Notes under the pieces: model-generated
What the model saw: only the letters and a program-made list of their open reading frames with translations
The model's database searches: none
What the model was told of the DNA's origin: nothing
Made by a program: the position numbers and the translations under genes
Shown: in pieces, positions 55,388-64,000 of the stretch
How the letters are laid out: every line of letters starts with the position of its first letter
How positions within the stretch are numbered: the first letter of the stretch is position 1
Assembly (NCBI RefSeq): GCF_002220365.1
Contig: NZ_MTHB01000096.1
Coordinates: forward strand, 1 to 64,000
DNA from: Caballeronia sordidicola
GTDB lineage: Bacteria > Pseudomonadota > Gammaproteobacteria > Burkholderiales > Burkholderiaceae
DNA: 64,000 bases
Direction: 5' to 3'

Positions 55388-55720
55388 AAACTACCAACGC
55401 ACTCGATTTGATCCCTGGAACATGATACGAGAGGCTGCACATTTAATGAGGTCAGGTTCCGGGCAGCCGGGCGAGCGACTGATATCTGTACGCCCGATGC
55501 ATTCAGACGGTCAAGAAGACCCATAGTCCAATGTCCGAATCTTGCCGATCGTAGCGTGAGTGCAATTGACAGCACCCAAACCTCAGCAATCGTCGGAACC
55601 GCGACCATGTCAATGGCCGCTTCCCCGGCTTGAAAAGACCCTTGAACGTCCATATCGAAACATCGGCCAACGACCGCTTCTGGCCGGTCTCTGCCTTTGC
55701 CAGCTAGCCATCGAAATGGA
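55388..55720. other. Gene-free interval
   Basis: About 330 bases between convergent genes, with no recognisable gene or terminator stem. Confidence 0.4.
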
Positions 55721-56638
55721 TCACGGCGGGGTCGTGCTCACCCCCAGAATACTCATTAGAGTTTTCGCGCTTCGCTGTCCCTGGTCCTCGTAGTTAGTAT
55801 TAAAAACCACGTGCGTCAGTTCGACCGCTTTTGAAATCTCGATGATCTGACTCGCCATTGAATCGAGTTCATCGTCGTTGTACTCGTAGTTGAATCTCGA
55901 CGACGATGCAACCGCGCCTTTGATATTCCACGTGTCCTGATTGCGTCCATGCATGCGAATCAACGCCAGCCGCGGATGCGTTGTTTCCCAAATGGCGGGG
56001 ATGCTGTTACTCGACCCTTGCGGTTCATCCACCACCACATTCACCAGTCCACGCTCACGTTCCATGGCCAGCGTGGAATCCCGGCGCTTTGCATCGAACC
56101 AGGTCTGGTTGCGAAACTCGACCGCCATGGTGTAGCCGTCCATTGCGCCCATGACGTCCGCGCAGTGCTCGACATGCCGAATGCCGTGGGGGTTGCAGAT
56201 CACCCACGGCGCAAACTGGAAATGCACCGCGCCGAGCTTGCCGGCAAGACGAAGCGGCTCAACGGCTTCGAAGTAGCGGCACCACAATTCCTGCTGCAAC
56301 TCGCCCGGCAAATCCTTGTAATACAGGCTCGTCTTGCCGTTCTGCGGCAGGAGCGGCTGGATGTCCGGCGCAAACATGTCGCGTGCGGTCTGATGCCCCG
56401 TGAACAAGCGGAACGCCTTGATGTTGAACACAAACCCGGGCGGTGTCCGCTCAGCCCACAACACCGAATTCGCAGCATTAGGCATGGCGTAATAGCTGGA
56501 ATCGACCTCCACCAAAGGGAACACGGACGCGTAATAACGCAACCGGGCCTCCGCGCTCGAACAACCGGGCGGATAAAAACGCTTGCACTTGATCAGCGTG
56601 GGATCGGTCCACGAAGCCGTGCCAACCAGGATGGTCAC
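55721..56638 (-). CDS. DUF72 domain protein
   Basis: A TIM-barrel-like protein of the DUF72 family (YecE-like), 305 residues: MTILVGTASWTDPTLIKCKRFYPP, split here as MTILVGTASWTDPTLI and KCKRFYPPG, with VEVDSSYYAMPN, FVFNIKAFRLFTGHQT, AVEFRNQTWF and VVFNTNYEDQGQRSAKTLM. Function is not established; members are widespread. It is divergent from imuA with a 140-base shared intergenic region containing the LexA box, so DNA-damage control of this gene is possible. Confidence 0.9.
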   Translation of the reverse strand: MTILVGTASWTDPTLIKCKRFYPPGCSSAEARLRYYASVFPLVEVDSSYYAMPNAANSVLWAERTPPGFVFNIKAFRLFTGHQTARDMFAPDIQPLLPQNGKTSLYYKDLPGELQQELWCRYFEAVEPLRLAGKLGAVHFQFAPWVICNPHGIRHVEHCADVMGAMDGYTMAVEFRNQTWFDAKRRDSTLAMERERGLVNVVVDEPQGSSNSIPAIWETTHPRLALIRMHGRNQDTWNIKGAVASSSRFNYEYNDDELDSMASQIIEISKAVELTHVVFNTNYEDQGQRSAKTLMSILGVSTTPP

Positions 56639-56751
56639 CGCACATTCTCCCTACCGTTTTCACACCATTCACCGGTCATAATTTCCTCTCTGCTTTCCTC
56701 CCCGTGTTTTAAAAGGGGCAGTTCAGGCTCGATCAAATTCAAGGTAAAGTA

Positions 56752-56767
56752 CTGTACATCCATACAG
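56752..56767 (+). promoter_or_regulatory. LexA box (SOS operator)
   Basis: CTGTACATCCATACAG has the CTG-N10-CAG pattern of proteobacterial LexA sites and lies 12 bases ahead of imuA. It would repress imuA-imuB-dnaE2 until DNA damage. Confidence 0.88.
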
Positions 56768-56778
56768 TTAAATTTACC

Positions 56779-57486
56779 ATGTCAGCCTTGCTCAAGAACG
56801 TCGAAGACATCCACCCCGCCTTGTGGCGCGGGTCGCAGCTCGCGCGCTCGCAGGGGCAAACGGTCGACACGGGTTATGCCATGCTGTCGGCCGAACTGCC
56901 GGGCGGCGGCTGGCCGCTGGGAACGCTGATCGAGCTGCTGGTGCAGCAGCCGGGCGTGGGTGAAGTCAGGCTGTTACGCCCGGCGCTCGCCGCCGTGAGC
57001 AAACGCCCTATCGCTTTTGTGCAACCGCCTCATAGTCCAAATGCTCTCGCTTTCGCGTATCTGGGTGTGCCGCTCGACAAGCTGCTCCAGGTGCGCGCAT
57101 CGAAACTGGCTGACGCATTGTGGTCAGCCGAACAAATTCTCAAGACGGGCAGTTGCGGCGCCCTCGTCTTCTGGCAGCAATACGCGCGCACGGAATCGCT
57201 GCGGCGCCTGCACATGGCCGCGCAATCCTCTGAAACGCTGTTCCTGATGGTGCGCCCGCTCGCGAGCGCGGCGGACTCGTCACCGGCCACGTTGAGGCTG
57301 TGCGTGCGGCCGGCCGGTGACGGTATTGCTGTCGACATCATCAAGCGCAAAGGCCCGATTCGCGCCGAAAGACTGTCCGTCACCCTGCAACCCTCTCCCG
57401 TCCTGCTGAGTCCCCATGCCCGTGTACGTCGGCATACATCTACCCCGGTTGTCGCTGGAAGTGTTCCGTCCACGCTGGTCGCGTAA
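56779..57486 (+). CDS. imuA: Translesion synthesis protein ImuA
   Basis: This RecA/SulA-like accessory protein of the SOS mutasome has 235 residues: LWRGSQLARSQGQTVDTGYA, GGGWPLGTLIELLVQQPGVGE, VQPPHSPNALAFAYLGVPL and GALVFWQQYARTESLRRLHM. The Walker A motif expected in RecA is absent, as usual for ImuA. The gene begins right after a LexA box and overlaps imuB by 71 bases in a different frame. Confidence 0.93.
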   Translation: MSALLKNVEDIHPALWRGSQLARSQGQTVDTGYAMLSAELPGGGWPLGTLIELLVQQPGVGEVRLLRPALAAVSKRPIAFVQPPHSPNALAFAYLGVPLDKLLQVRASKLADALWSAEQILKTGSCGALVFWQQYARTESLRRLHMAAQSSETLFLMVRPLASAADSSPATLRLCVRPAGDGIAVDIIKRKGPIRAERLSVTLQPSPVLLSPHARVRRHTSTPVVAGSVPSTLVA

Positions 57487-58909
57487 GCCTGAAAACGGCT
57501 GCGTCGTCCTCGACCGCGACACGGTCTTTATCGCAGACCGGGGCGCTCGCGAGGCCGGCGTGTGCGTGGGCATGAAACGCGGCGGCGTCCTCACGCTCTC
57601 GCCCGACACCCTCATGTTCGAGCGCGAGCTGAGCCGGGAAAACGACTTGATGCGCGAGGCAGCTTTTTCGTTGATGAAATTCTCACCCATGGTCGCGCTC
57701 TGCGATGAGGAAACCATTGTTATCGACGTCACGGCGAGCTTGCGGCTCTTCGGCGGCATCGTGCGGCTGTGTCATCAGATGCGGGACATTGTCGATGCCA
57801 TCGGCGTGACGGCGCGCCTGAGCACGGCGCCGACCGGCCAGGGCGCGTGGCTGCTGGCCAAAAGCACCTACAGCATTCACCAAGGCAAGCGGCGCGTGCT
57901 GAAGATGGCATCGCTTGAACGCAAGCTTGGAACGCTGCCGTTCCAAGCCGCACCGGAAGTGCGGGCTTTCATGGACTGGTTCACGGGGCTAGGCTGCAAG
58001 ACGCTGAACGACATCCGCCGTCTGCCGCGTGCCGGGCTTAAAAAACGCTGCGGCGTCGCGCTGCTGGATTCGCTCGATCGCGCTTATGGACTCGCGCCCG
58101 AGTTGTACGAATGGCTGGCTGTGCCGCCGGCTTTCAGCGCGCGCATCGAGCTGCCCGATCGTATCGAGCATGCGGAAGCCATGTTGTTTTCCGCGCGCCG
58201 GTTGATCGTGCAACTGTGCGGCTGGCTGAGCGCGCAGCAACTGGCGCTCACGCACGCCACGCTCACGCTGGAACACGAGCGCGGCCGCGACGCCATCGAC
58301 CCCACCGTTATCCAGATCGCCCTCGCCGAACCCACCTGGCACGAAGAACATCTGCTGCGCTTGTTCAAGGAGCGGCTTGGCCGCACGGAACTCGTGGCTC
58401 CGGTGATCGCCATGCGCCTGAGCGCGGCAAAAATACAGCCCGCCGAACCGCCTACCGAGACGCTTTTTCCCGAACCCGGCGGCTCGCCTGAGGACCACAA
58501 CCGCTTGCTGGAATTGCTGGTTGCGCGACTGGGCGCCGAGAACGTGCTGCGCGCTGCGCCTTCATCGGATTACCGGCCTGAACAAGCGAACCGATGGATC
58601 TCCGTCACCGACACCACCCATCCTCAAAAGCTTGAAGCCGTGCCGTCCGATCTGCCGCGCCCGGCGTGGCTGCTTGAAACGCCGCTGCAACTGATGATGA
58701 AAAGCCATCGGCCGTTCTATGGGTCGTCGCTGAAACTGGTGTCGCCGGCTGAGCGCATCGAAGCGGGATGGTTCGACGGTAATTTGACAAGCCGCGATTA
58801 TTTCGTCGCGCAAGCCAGCGATCAAAGTTGCTACTGGATTTATCGCGAGCGACCCGGTAGCGCGGAGGCCGAAGACCCGCGCTGGTTTCTCCACGGTCTG
58901 TTTGGATGA
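57416..58909 (+). CDS. imuB: Y-family polymerase-like protein ImuB
   Basis: ImuB is the scaffold of the SOS translesion complex, binding the beta clamp, ImuA and DnaE2. The 497 residues have the Y-family fold (YVGIHLPRLSLEVFRPRW; VALCDEETIVIDVTASLRLF; GCKTLNDIRRLPRAGLKKRC helix-hairpin-helix). The two catalytic acids of true Y-family polymerases are lacking: the N-terminal DxD place reads GIHLPRL. It is thus non-polymerising by sequence, as known for ImuB. dnaE2 follows by 6 bases. Confidence 0.93.
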   Translation: MPVYVGIHLPRLSLEVFRPRWSRKPENGCVVLDRDTVFIADRGAREAGVCVGMKRGGVLTLSPDTLMFERELSRENDLMREAAFSLMKFSPMVALCDEETIVIDVTASLRLFGGIVRLCHQMRDIVDAIGVTARLSTAPTGQGAWLLAKSTYSIHQGKRRVLKMASLERKLGTLPFQAAPEVRAFMDWFTGLGCKTLNDIRRLPRAGLKKRCGVALLDSLDRAYGLAPELYEWLAVPPAFSARIELPDRIEHAEAMLFSARRLIVQLCGWLSAQQLALTHATLTLEHERGRDAIDPTVIQIALAEPTWHEEHLLRLFKERLGRTELVAPVIAMRLSAAKIQPAEPPTETLFPEPGGSPEDHNRLLELLVARLGAENVLRAAPSSDYRPEQANRWISVTDTTHPQKLEAVPSDLPRPAWLLETPLQLMMKSHRPFYGSSLKLVSPAERIEAGWFDGNLTSRDYFVAQASDQSCYWIYRERPGSAEAEDPRWFLHGLFG

Positions 58910-58915
58910 TGCATC

Positions 58916-61900
58916 GTGGATACAACCTTCTCCATGCTGCCCGCGTATGCGGAGCTTTTCGCGTTTTCCAACTTCACGTTCCTTCACGGGGCATCGCGTG
59001 GAGAGGAGCTGGTCGCGCGGGCGGCGCAACTCGGTTATGCCGGCCTGGCGATTACCGATGAGTGCTCGCTCGCGGGTGTCGTACGCGCGCATGTGGAGGC
59101 AAAGAGCCTGAATTTTCCGCTTGTGATCGGCTCGTATTTCAAGCTCGTCAACGCGGATCTTTCGCCGGCCTTCGGACTCATTTTGCTGGCGACGAACCGC
59201 AATGGATACGGCAATTTGTCCGAGCTCATCACCATTGCCCGCATGCGATCGAAAAAAGGCGCGTACCTGCTCACGCCGAACGATCTGGCACGGCCCGATA
59301 AAGAGTTCGCGCATCTGCGCGGCATGCCGGATTGCCTCGCGATCCTGGTGCCCGATTTCCCCGCCAAGCAGGCTGCGCTCGATGCCCAGATCGAATGGCT
59401 CGACACCACGTTTCCTCAACGCGCGTGGGTCGGGTTGACGCTGCACCAGCGCGCACTCGATGACATGCACCGGGGGACCGTCGAGCATGTGGCCGCGTTT
59501 CATAAGGTGCCCGTGGTGGCGACCGGCAACGTGGTGATGCATGTGCGCTCGCGCAAGCCGCTGCAGGACACCATGACGGCAATTCGTATCGGCAAGCCGG
59601 TGTCGGAATGTGGTTACGACCTCGCTCCGAACGCCGAACAACATCTGCGCTCCAGGTTGCGGCTCGCTAATCTCTATCCGGAATACACGCTTGGTGAAAC
59701 GCTCAACGTGCTCAGGCGCTGCACGTTTTCACTCGATGATTTGCGTTACGACTATCCAGACGAGATCGTGCCGGCCGGTTATACCCACGCCGCTTATTTG
59801 CGGCAGGAAACCTATATTGGCGCGAACCGGCGTTTTCCGCTCGGCGTTCCGCACAAGGTACAGGCGCAGATAGAACACGAACTCGAGTTGATCGAGCATA
59901 TGAAATACGAGGCGTATTTCCTGACGGTCTATGATCTCGTGCGCTTTGCCCGCGCCGAAAACATTCTTTGCCAAGGACGTGGTTCCGCGGCGAACTCCGC
60001 CGTGTGTTATTGCCTCGGCGTGACCGAGGTGGACCCGGCGCGCAGCAACATGCTGTTCGAGCGGTTCATCAGTAAAGAGCGCGGCGAGCCGCCGGATATT
60101 GATGTCGACTTCGAGCATCAGCGGCGCGAGGAAGTGATCCAGTACATCTATCGAAAGTATGGGCGTGATCGCACCGCGATTGCGGCGGCGGTGTCGACAT
60201 ATCGGCCGCGTGGCGCATTGCGTGAAACAGGCAAGGCGCTGGGGGTCGATCCGCAGATTGTGGATCGCGTCGCGAAGTCGCATCAGTGGTTCGATACCAG
60301 TCATGACCTGCTGCAGCGTTTCACTGAATCCGGGCTTGATCCGGAGAATCCGTTGATTCAGTCGTGGGCTTCGCTGGCCGCGCAATTGCTGAATTTTCCG
60401 AGGCATCTGTCCCAGCATTCCGGCGGTTTTGTGATCAGCCGGGAGAAACTCACGCGGCTGGTTCCTATCGAAAATGCGGCTATGGTGGATCGCAGCGTGA
60501 TCCAGTGGGACAAGGATGATCTGGAAGCGCTGGGGCTTTTAAAAGTCGATGTGCTCGCGCTCGGCATGTTGTCAGCCATTCGACGCACGCTCGATCTCGT
60601 CTCGGAGAAACGCGGTGAGCGCCTCGAGATGCAGGACATCCCACCCGACGATAAAGCGACCTATGACATGATCTCGCAGGCCGACACTATCGGCGTGTTT
60701 CAGATCGAGTCGCGTGCGCAGATGTCGATGTTGCCGCGACTGCGGCCGAAGGAGTTTTACGATCTGGTGATCGAGGTTGCGATCGTACGGCCCGGTCCGA
60801 TTCAGGGTGGTGCCGTGCATCCGTATTTGCGGCGGCGTCAGGGTTTGGAAGCGGTTAAATATCCTAGCGAGGGGTTGAAGGTCGCACTGGAACGAACCTT
60901 GGGCGTGCCGATCTTTCAGGAACAGGTCATGCAGATCGCGATGATCGCAGCCGGGTTCACAGCGGGTGAAGCCGATGCATTGCGGCGGGCAATGGCCGCG
61001 TGGAAACGCAAAGGCGGTCTGGGGAAATATTATGACCGGATTGTGAACGGCATGGTTGAGCGCGGTTATGAAAAGGCCTTTGCAGAAGCTATTTTCGAAC
61101 AGATCAAGGGCTTCGGTGAATATGGTTTTCCTGAGAGCCATGCGGCGAGTTTTGCGCTGCTTGTGTATGTCAGCAGTTGGTTGAAGCGACATGAACCGGC
61201 AGCGTTTCTCGCTGCCATGCTGAACTCGCAACCGATGGGTTTCTACTCCCCTTCGCAACTCGTGCAGGATGCGAAGCGCCATGGCGTGGTGGTGTTTCCC
61301 GCTGACGTGACGGTGAGCGGCTGGGATTCGGTGCTTGAATATCCGGATGCATATCGGGGCGATGACAGCAGGCCTGCTGTGCGGCTGGGGTTATCGCTGC
61401 TTCGCGGGATGCGCGATGGTGCGGCTGAGCGTATTGAAACGGCCCGTAGTGTGCGTCAGTTCGAGAACGTGGGGGACCTCGCGCAACGGGCGCAACTTGA
61501 TCGGCATGATCTGCAGGCGCTGGCTGCTGCCAACGCGTTGACTTCGCTCGCCGGTAATCGACGGGAAGCGTTATGGCAGTCCGTGGCCGCAGTGCCCGAC
61601 AAGGACCTGCTCAACGATGCACGCGTGGAAGATGTCACGCCGCTGCTCGGTGCGCCTTCTGAGGCCGACGATATTGTCAGCGACTACAAGACTACCGGTC
61701 TATCACTCGGACGTCATCCGCTTGAACTGTTGCGTCCGGCGTTGCTTGAGCACCGGTTGATGTCGGCTGCTACGTTGCGCAATTACAGGGACGGCCGGTT
61801 GGCACGCGGTTGTGGACTCGTGACTGTGCGCCAACGGCCTGGAACGGCGAAGGGTGTGATGTTCGTTACGATTGAAGATGAGACCGGTAACGTCAACGTC

Positions 61901-62077
61901 ATCGTATGGCCCAGTCTGCTGGAGAAGCAGCGCCGCGAGGCGCTCGGTTCGACATTGCTGGCGGTGTACGGTACGTGGCAATGCGAGGGTGAGGTTCGAC
62001 ATCTCGTCGCGCAGCGATTGGTGGATATGTCGTATCTGCTGGGTGGATTGACGAGCGTGAGCAGGGACTTTCATTGA
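58916..62077 (+). CDS. dnaE2: Error-prone DNA polymerase DnaE2 (ImuC)
   Basis: This C-family polymerase has 1053 residues, the SOS-inducible mutagenic enzyme. Domains in order: PHP (YAELFAFSNFTFLHGASRGE), palm with catalytic Asp in PPDIDVDFEHQRREEV and ILCQGRGSAANSAVCYCLGV, fingers (GVFQIESRAQMSMLPRLRP; QEQVMQIAMIAAGFTAGEAD), helix-hairpin-helix and OB fold (GLVTVRQRPGTAKGVMFVT). The start is GTG 58916 or ATG 58931. It completes the imuABC cassette with imuA and imuB and probably is on the same SOS transcript. Confidence 0.96.
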   Translation: MDTTFSMLPAYAELFAFSNFTFLHGASRGEELVARAAQLGYAGLAITDECSLAGVVRAHVEAKSLNFPLVIGSYFKLVNADLSPAFGLILLATNRNGYGNLSELITIARMRSKKGAYLLTPNDLARPDKEFAHLRGMPDCLAILVPDFPAKQAALDAQIEWLDTTFPQRAWVGLTLHQRALDDMHRGTVEHVAAFHKVPVVATGNVVMHVRSRKPLQDTMTAIRIGKPVSECGYDLAPNAEQHLRSRLRLANLYPEYTLGETLNVLRRCTFSLDDLRYDYPDEIVPAGYTHAAYLRQETYIGANRRFPLGVPHKVQAQIEHELELIEHMKYEAYFLTVYDLVRFARAENILCQGRGSAANSAVCYCLGVTEVDPARSNMLFERFISKERGEPPDIDVDFEHQRREEVIQYIYRKYGRDRTAIAAAVSTYRPRGALRETGKALGVDPQIVDRVAKSHQWFDTSHDLLQRFTESGLDPENPLIQSWASLAAQLLNFPRHLSQHSGGFVISREKLTRLVPIENAAMVDRSVIQWDKDDLEALGLLKVDVLALGMLSAIRRTLDLVSEKRGERLEMQDIPPDDKATYDMISQADTIGVFQIESRAQMSMLPRLRPKEFYDLVIEVAIVRPGPIQGGAVHPYLRRRQGLEAVKYPSEGLKVALERTLGVPIFQEQVMQIAMIAAGFTAGEADALRRAMAAWKRKGGLGKYYDRIVNGMVERGYEKAFAEAIFEQIKGFGEYGFPESHAASFALLVYVSSWLKRHEPAAFLAAMLNSQPMGFYSPSQLVQDAKRHGVVVFPADVTVSGWDSVLEYPDAYRGDDSRPAVRLGLSLLRGMRDGAAERIETARSVRQFENVGDLAQRAQLDRHDLQALAAANALTSLAGNRREALWQSVAAVPDKDLLNDARVEDVTPLLGAPSEADDIVSDYKTTGLSLGRHPLELLRPALLEHRLMSAATLRNYRDGRLARGCGLVTVRQRPGTAKGVMFVTIEDETGNVNVIVWPSLLEKQRREALGSTLLAVYGTWQCEGEVRHLVAQRLVDMSYLLGGLTSVSRDFH

Positions 62078-62210
62078 CATTTTTTGATCTTCTTTGATTA
62101 TCAGCACTCCATCAAATTGCTTAGGCGCAAGCCGGGAACGTTCTTATTCAACGTCTTGCGTGAAACGCACTATATTAGAGGCTGGTTTTAGTCACTGAAG
62201 GAGTTCGAGT

Positions 62211-62684
62211 ATGAAAATCCGCACGTATCGCCGCACAGTTGCAGGCATCGCAATTGCAATGTTGTTACCCTTTTCAGTCGCTCACGCGCAGCTTGGCAGT
62301 TTGTTGAAGGGTGGCGGATCCGACGGGTCATCGTCCAGCGGGCTCAGTAGCCTGGGGAGCATGAGCGGTATGACTAGCGGGTTGAGCGGGTCATCGCTGA
62401 CATCGGGTAGTACCAGCAATGTTGCAGGCGTGCTGCAGTTCTGCATCAAGAACAACTATCTCAGTGGGAATGGGGCTTCGTCGGTTAAAGACTCGCTGAT
62501 GAGCAAGCTGGGTGGGACATCGGCTGCGTCGTCGGATAGTGGGTATACCGCAGGGGCCGCAGGTCTTTTGAAAAGTGGTGATGGGAAGTCAGTGGATTTG
62601 AGTGGGGGTGGGTTGAAGCAGCAGGTCACGAAGCAGGTTTGTGACAAGATTCTTTCGCAAGGGAAGTCGTTGGTGGGCGGGTGA
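62211..62684 (+). CDS. DUF2501 secreted protein (YjjA-like)
   Basis: The signal peptide MKIRTYRRTVAGIAIAMLLP with VAHAQ cleavage precedes a Gly/Ser-rich low-complexity stretch (about 30-75: GGGSDGSSSSGLSSLGSMSG). A conserved helical C-terminus follows: VLQFCIKNNYLSG, SVKDSLMSKLGG and QVTKQVCDKILSQGKSLV with two Cys. The family is of unknown function, and the protein is predicted periplasmic. It stands alone, 130 bases after dnaE2. Confidence 0.85.
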   Translation: MKIRTYRRTVAGIAIAMLLPFSVAHAQLGSLLKGGGSDGSSSSGLSSLGSMSGMTSGLSGSSLTSGSTSNVAGVLQFCIKNNYLSGNGASSVKDSLMSKLGGTSAASSDSGYTAGAAGLLKSGDGKSVDLSGGGLKQQVTKQVCDKILSQGKSLVGG

Positions 62685-62933
62685 TTTGGTTCTTTAATAC
62701 TGCTCTGGCAACTTGACGAGTTGTCTGGGTTGTCCGTTATTTTTCAACCCCGGTGGGTCCTTCATTCCGGTTGGGCCTGTCGGAGTCGGCGCGATGCATC
62801 GCCCTCTTTAGTTCCGACTTCAGTTTCGATTCTAGTCCGGATGCACACCCCCCGATGCACACCCCACTACCCACGTTTGAGACCGGTATGCGTCGTCCTT
62901 GATCGAGTGACGGAATCATCGCTGGTCGAGCAA
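62685..62933. other. Intergenic, nothing recognised
   Basis: About 250 bases between the DUF2501 gene and the minus-strand fragment. No gene or clear terminator is evident. Confidence 0.35.
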
Positions 62934-63098
62934 TCAGACCACTACTCGATCCTTGTCGTGGAACTGCTGCATCCAGTACACGCCCGCAAGCGGACTCCAC
63001 ACCAGAAGTGAAACATCATTCATCGCCGCACCGGTCTGCGGATTGGCATGGCCGGATGCTCGCTTCAACAGGTCGCGGCGGGGGAGTTGAATGGTCAT
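62934..63098 (-). pseudogene. Tat-like leader joined to aldo/keto reductase-like fragment
   Basis: From ATG 63098 (AAGGAG ahead) the 54 residues start MTIQLPRRDLLKRA, a twin-arginine-like leader. They continue into NDVSLLVWSPLAG, which resembles the aldo/keto reductase VLAWSPLAGG motif, then stop soon after. Leader and motif look joined by a deletion. Divergent from the LysR gene at 63488, its probable former regulator. Tentative. Confidence 0.35.
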
Positions 63099-63153
63099 CT
63101 TCTACTCCTTGGGAATTGGAATGAACAATGGTTGGCGTGACGTGCCAATCAGT

Positions 63154-63183
63154 GACATCAGCGACATCAGCGACATCAGCGAT
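63154..63183. repeat. 9-bp tandem repeat (GACATCAGC x3)
   Basis: Three exact copies of GACATCAGC and a partial fourth in the intergenic region between the reductase-like fragment and the LysR gene. Confidence 0.8.
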
Positions 63184-63487
63184 GTGCGCGACTCGCGGCC
63201 CGCTGAGGTTGAAACGTGCTGTTGGAATGCATTGCGGATAAACGCGATGAGAAACTAAACGACATGAATGACACTTGCTAAGTGACTGATAGTTACTAAT
63301 GAGTCATAGTGCGGTTTTTGACGCACTGTGCAGGGCCACCCAATAACGGTCCTGCACGGCGCGAATCGGGTGTTCGGGACCGACTGCGTGGCCTTCGATC
63401 GCGGCTGTGAGCCGGAGCCGTCCTGCGTGCTGTGTTGGCGTTCGACTGAACGTCTTTCGACCATTAAATGACCAGGGTGCAGCGCCT

Positions 63488-64000
63488 ATGAGATCGTCCA
63501 GCGAGAATCTCTCTAGCGGTATCAGCGTATTTGCTGCTGTCGTCGATGCGGGAACGTTCGCAGCCGCCTCCGAATTGATGGGTATGTCGCCACCCGGCGT
63601 TAGCCGTGCAATCGCTCGACTCGAAAGGCGGCTGAAAACACGGCTCTTCAATCGGACGACCCGTGCCGTTTCCCTTACTGAAGAGGGCCGGCGGTTCTAT
63701 GAGCAGGTCATGCCGCACTTGAGGGGAATGGAGGAAGCGGCCGCAGCCGCGGCGGGAGGCGCCGCGACAGTGCGCGGGAAGCTGCGAATCAATCTTGATC
63801 CAGTGTTTTCTCGAATCATTCTGGGCACCAAGCTCGACGAATTCATGGATGCGCATCCCGAACTTGAACTCGAGTTCATTGCGAGAGATCAGCTGGGCGA
63901 CCTCATCATGGACGGCTTCGATCTGGCATTGCGATTTGGCGAACCTCGCTCATCCAGTCTCATAGCGCGAAAGCTCCTTGACACCGCGATTGTCACTGTC
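63488..64000 (+). CDS. LysR-family regulator, cut by window end
   Basis: The frame from ATG 63488 stays open to the last base (171 codons). The winged helix reads SGISVFAAVVDAGTFAAASE, GMSPPGVSRAIARLERRLKT, RLFNRTTRAVSLTEEGRRFY. The effector domain follows: GKLRINLDPVFSRIILG, then LIMDGFDLALRFGEP, the pattern of the large LysR subclass with DLALR. The 3' end lies outside the window. Confidence 0.92.
   Translation, partial: MRSSSENLSSGISVFAAVVDAGTFAAASELMGMSPPGVSRAIARLERRLKTRLFNRTTRAVSLTEEGRRFYEQVMPHLRGMEEAAAAAAGGAATVRGKLRINLDPVFSRIILGTKLDEFMDAHPELELEFIARDQLGDLIMDGFDLALRFGEPRSSSLIARKLLDTAIVTV

Overview
The window is GC-rich proteobacterial DNA. It most resembles Burkholderiaceae of the Paraburkholderia/Caballeronia type. 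This is inferred from four things: a Kdo hydroxylase between waaC and waaA, the urtABCDE/ureDABCEFG nitrogen genes, a LexA box of the CTG-N10-CAG type ahead of imuA-imuB-dnaE2, and simple intergenic repeats of the kind seen in that group. No tRNA, rRNA or CRISPR array was seen.

Layout. (1) 1-4.2 kb: the 3' part of a large serine recombinase, abutted by an IS66-family element whose tnpC is truncated, then a 40-bp tandem repeat field. (2) 4.2-9.3 kb: lipopolysaccharide inner-core genes waaC, kdoO and waaA, and a convergent family-4 glycosyltransferase; two 10-bp-period tandem arrays lie ahead of kdoO. (3) 9.4-30.2 kb: a nitrogen block of about 20 kb, all on the minus strand. In transcription order it is allophanate hydrolase, urea carboxylase, a GntR regulator, the urea ABC transporter urtABCDE, ureD, a polar amino acid ABC transporter, and ureABCEFG. 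It therefore encodes urea uptake plus both known urea-degrading routes (ATP-dependent urea amidolyase and nickel urease). Three sigma-54-like -24/-12 elements are visible (ahead of atzF, urtA and the amino acid transporter). The first two are followed at almost the same distance by the same palindrome, CTTGTNTNCAAG, a good candidate for the operator of the embedded GntR protein. (4) 30.7-37.2 kb: a plus-strand operon of glutamine-synthetase-like ligase, aldehyde dehydrogenase, iron alcohol dehydrogenase and M81 metallopeptidase/amidohydrolase, with a convergent LysR gene. It reads as an undescribed gamma-glutamylated amine or amino-alcohol pathway.

(5) 37.2-50 kb: a plastic, partly decayed zone with an SRPBCC fragment, a histidine-kinase fragment and a possible GntR fragment. 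Among these lie intact genes: two SDRs, an alpha/beta hydrolase, a DUF308 membrane protein fused to a papain-like domain, a barnase-like lipoprotein lacking both catalytic residues, an LprI-like protein, and LysR/GST/tautomerase. There are long stretches with no gene. (6) 49.9-55.4 kb: a cobalt-type nitrile hydratase operon (CobW GTPase, DUF1097 membrane protein, beta subunit, alpha subunit, accessory protein, cobalt permease, GlxA-type AraC regulator), with no amidase in view. (7) 55.7-62.1 kb: a DUF72 gene divergent from the SOS mutagenesis cassette imuA-imuB-dnaE2. (8) 62.2-64 kb: a DUF2501 secreted protein, an aldo/keto-reductase-like fragment, and a LysR gene running off the right edge.

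All family assignments come from reading motifs and recognising sequence patterns; no database search was run.
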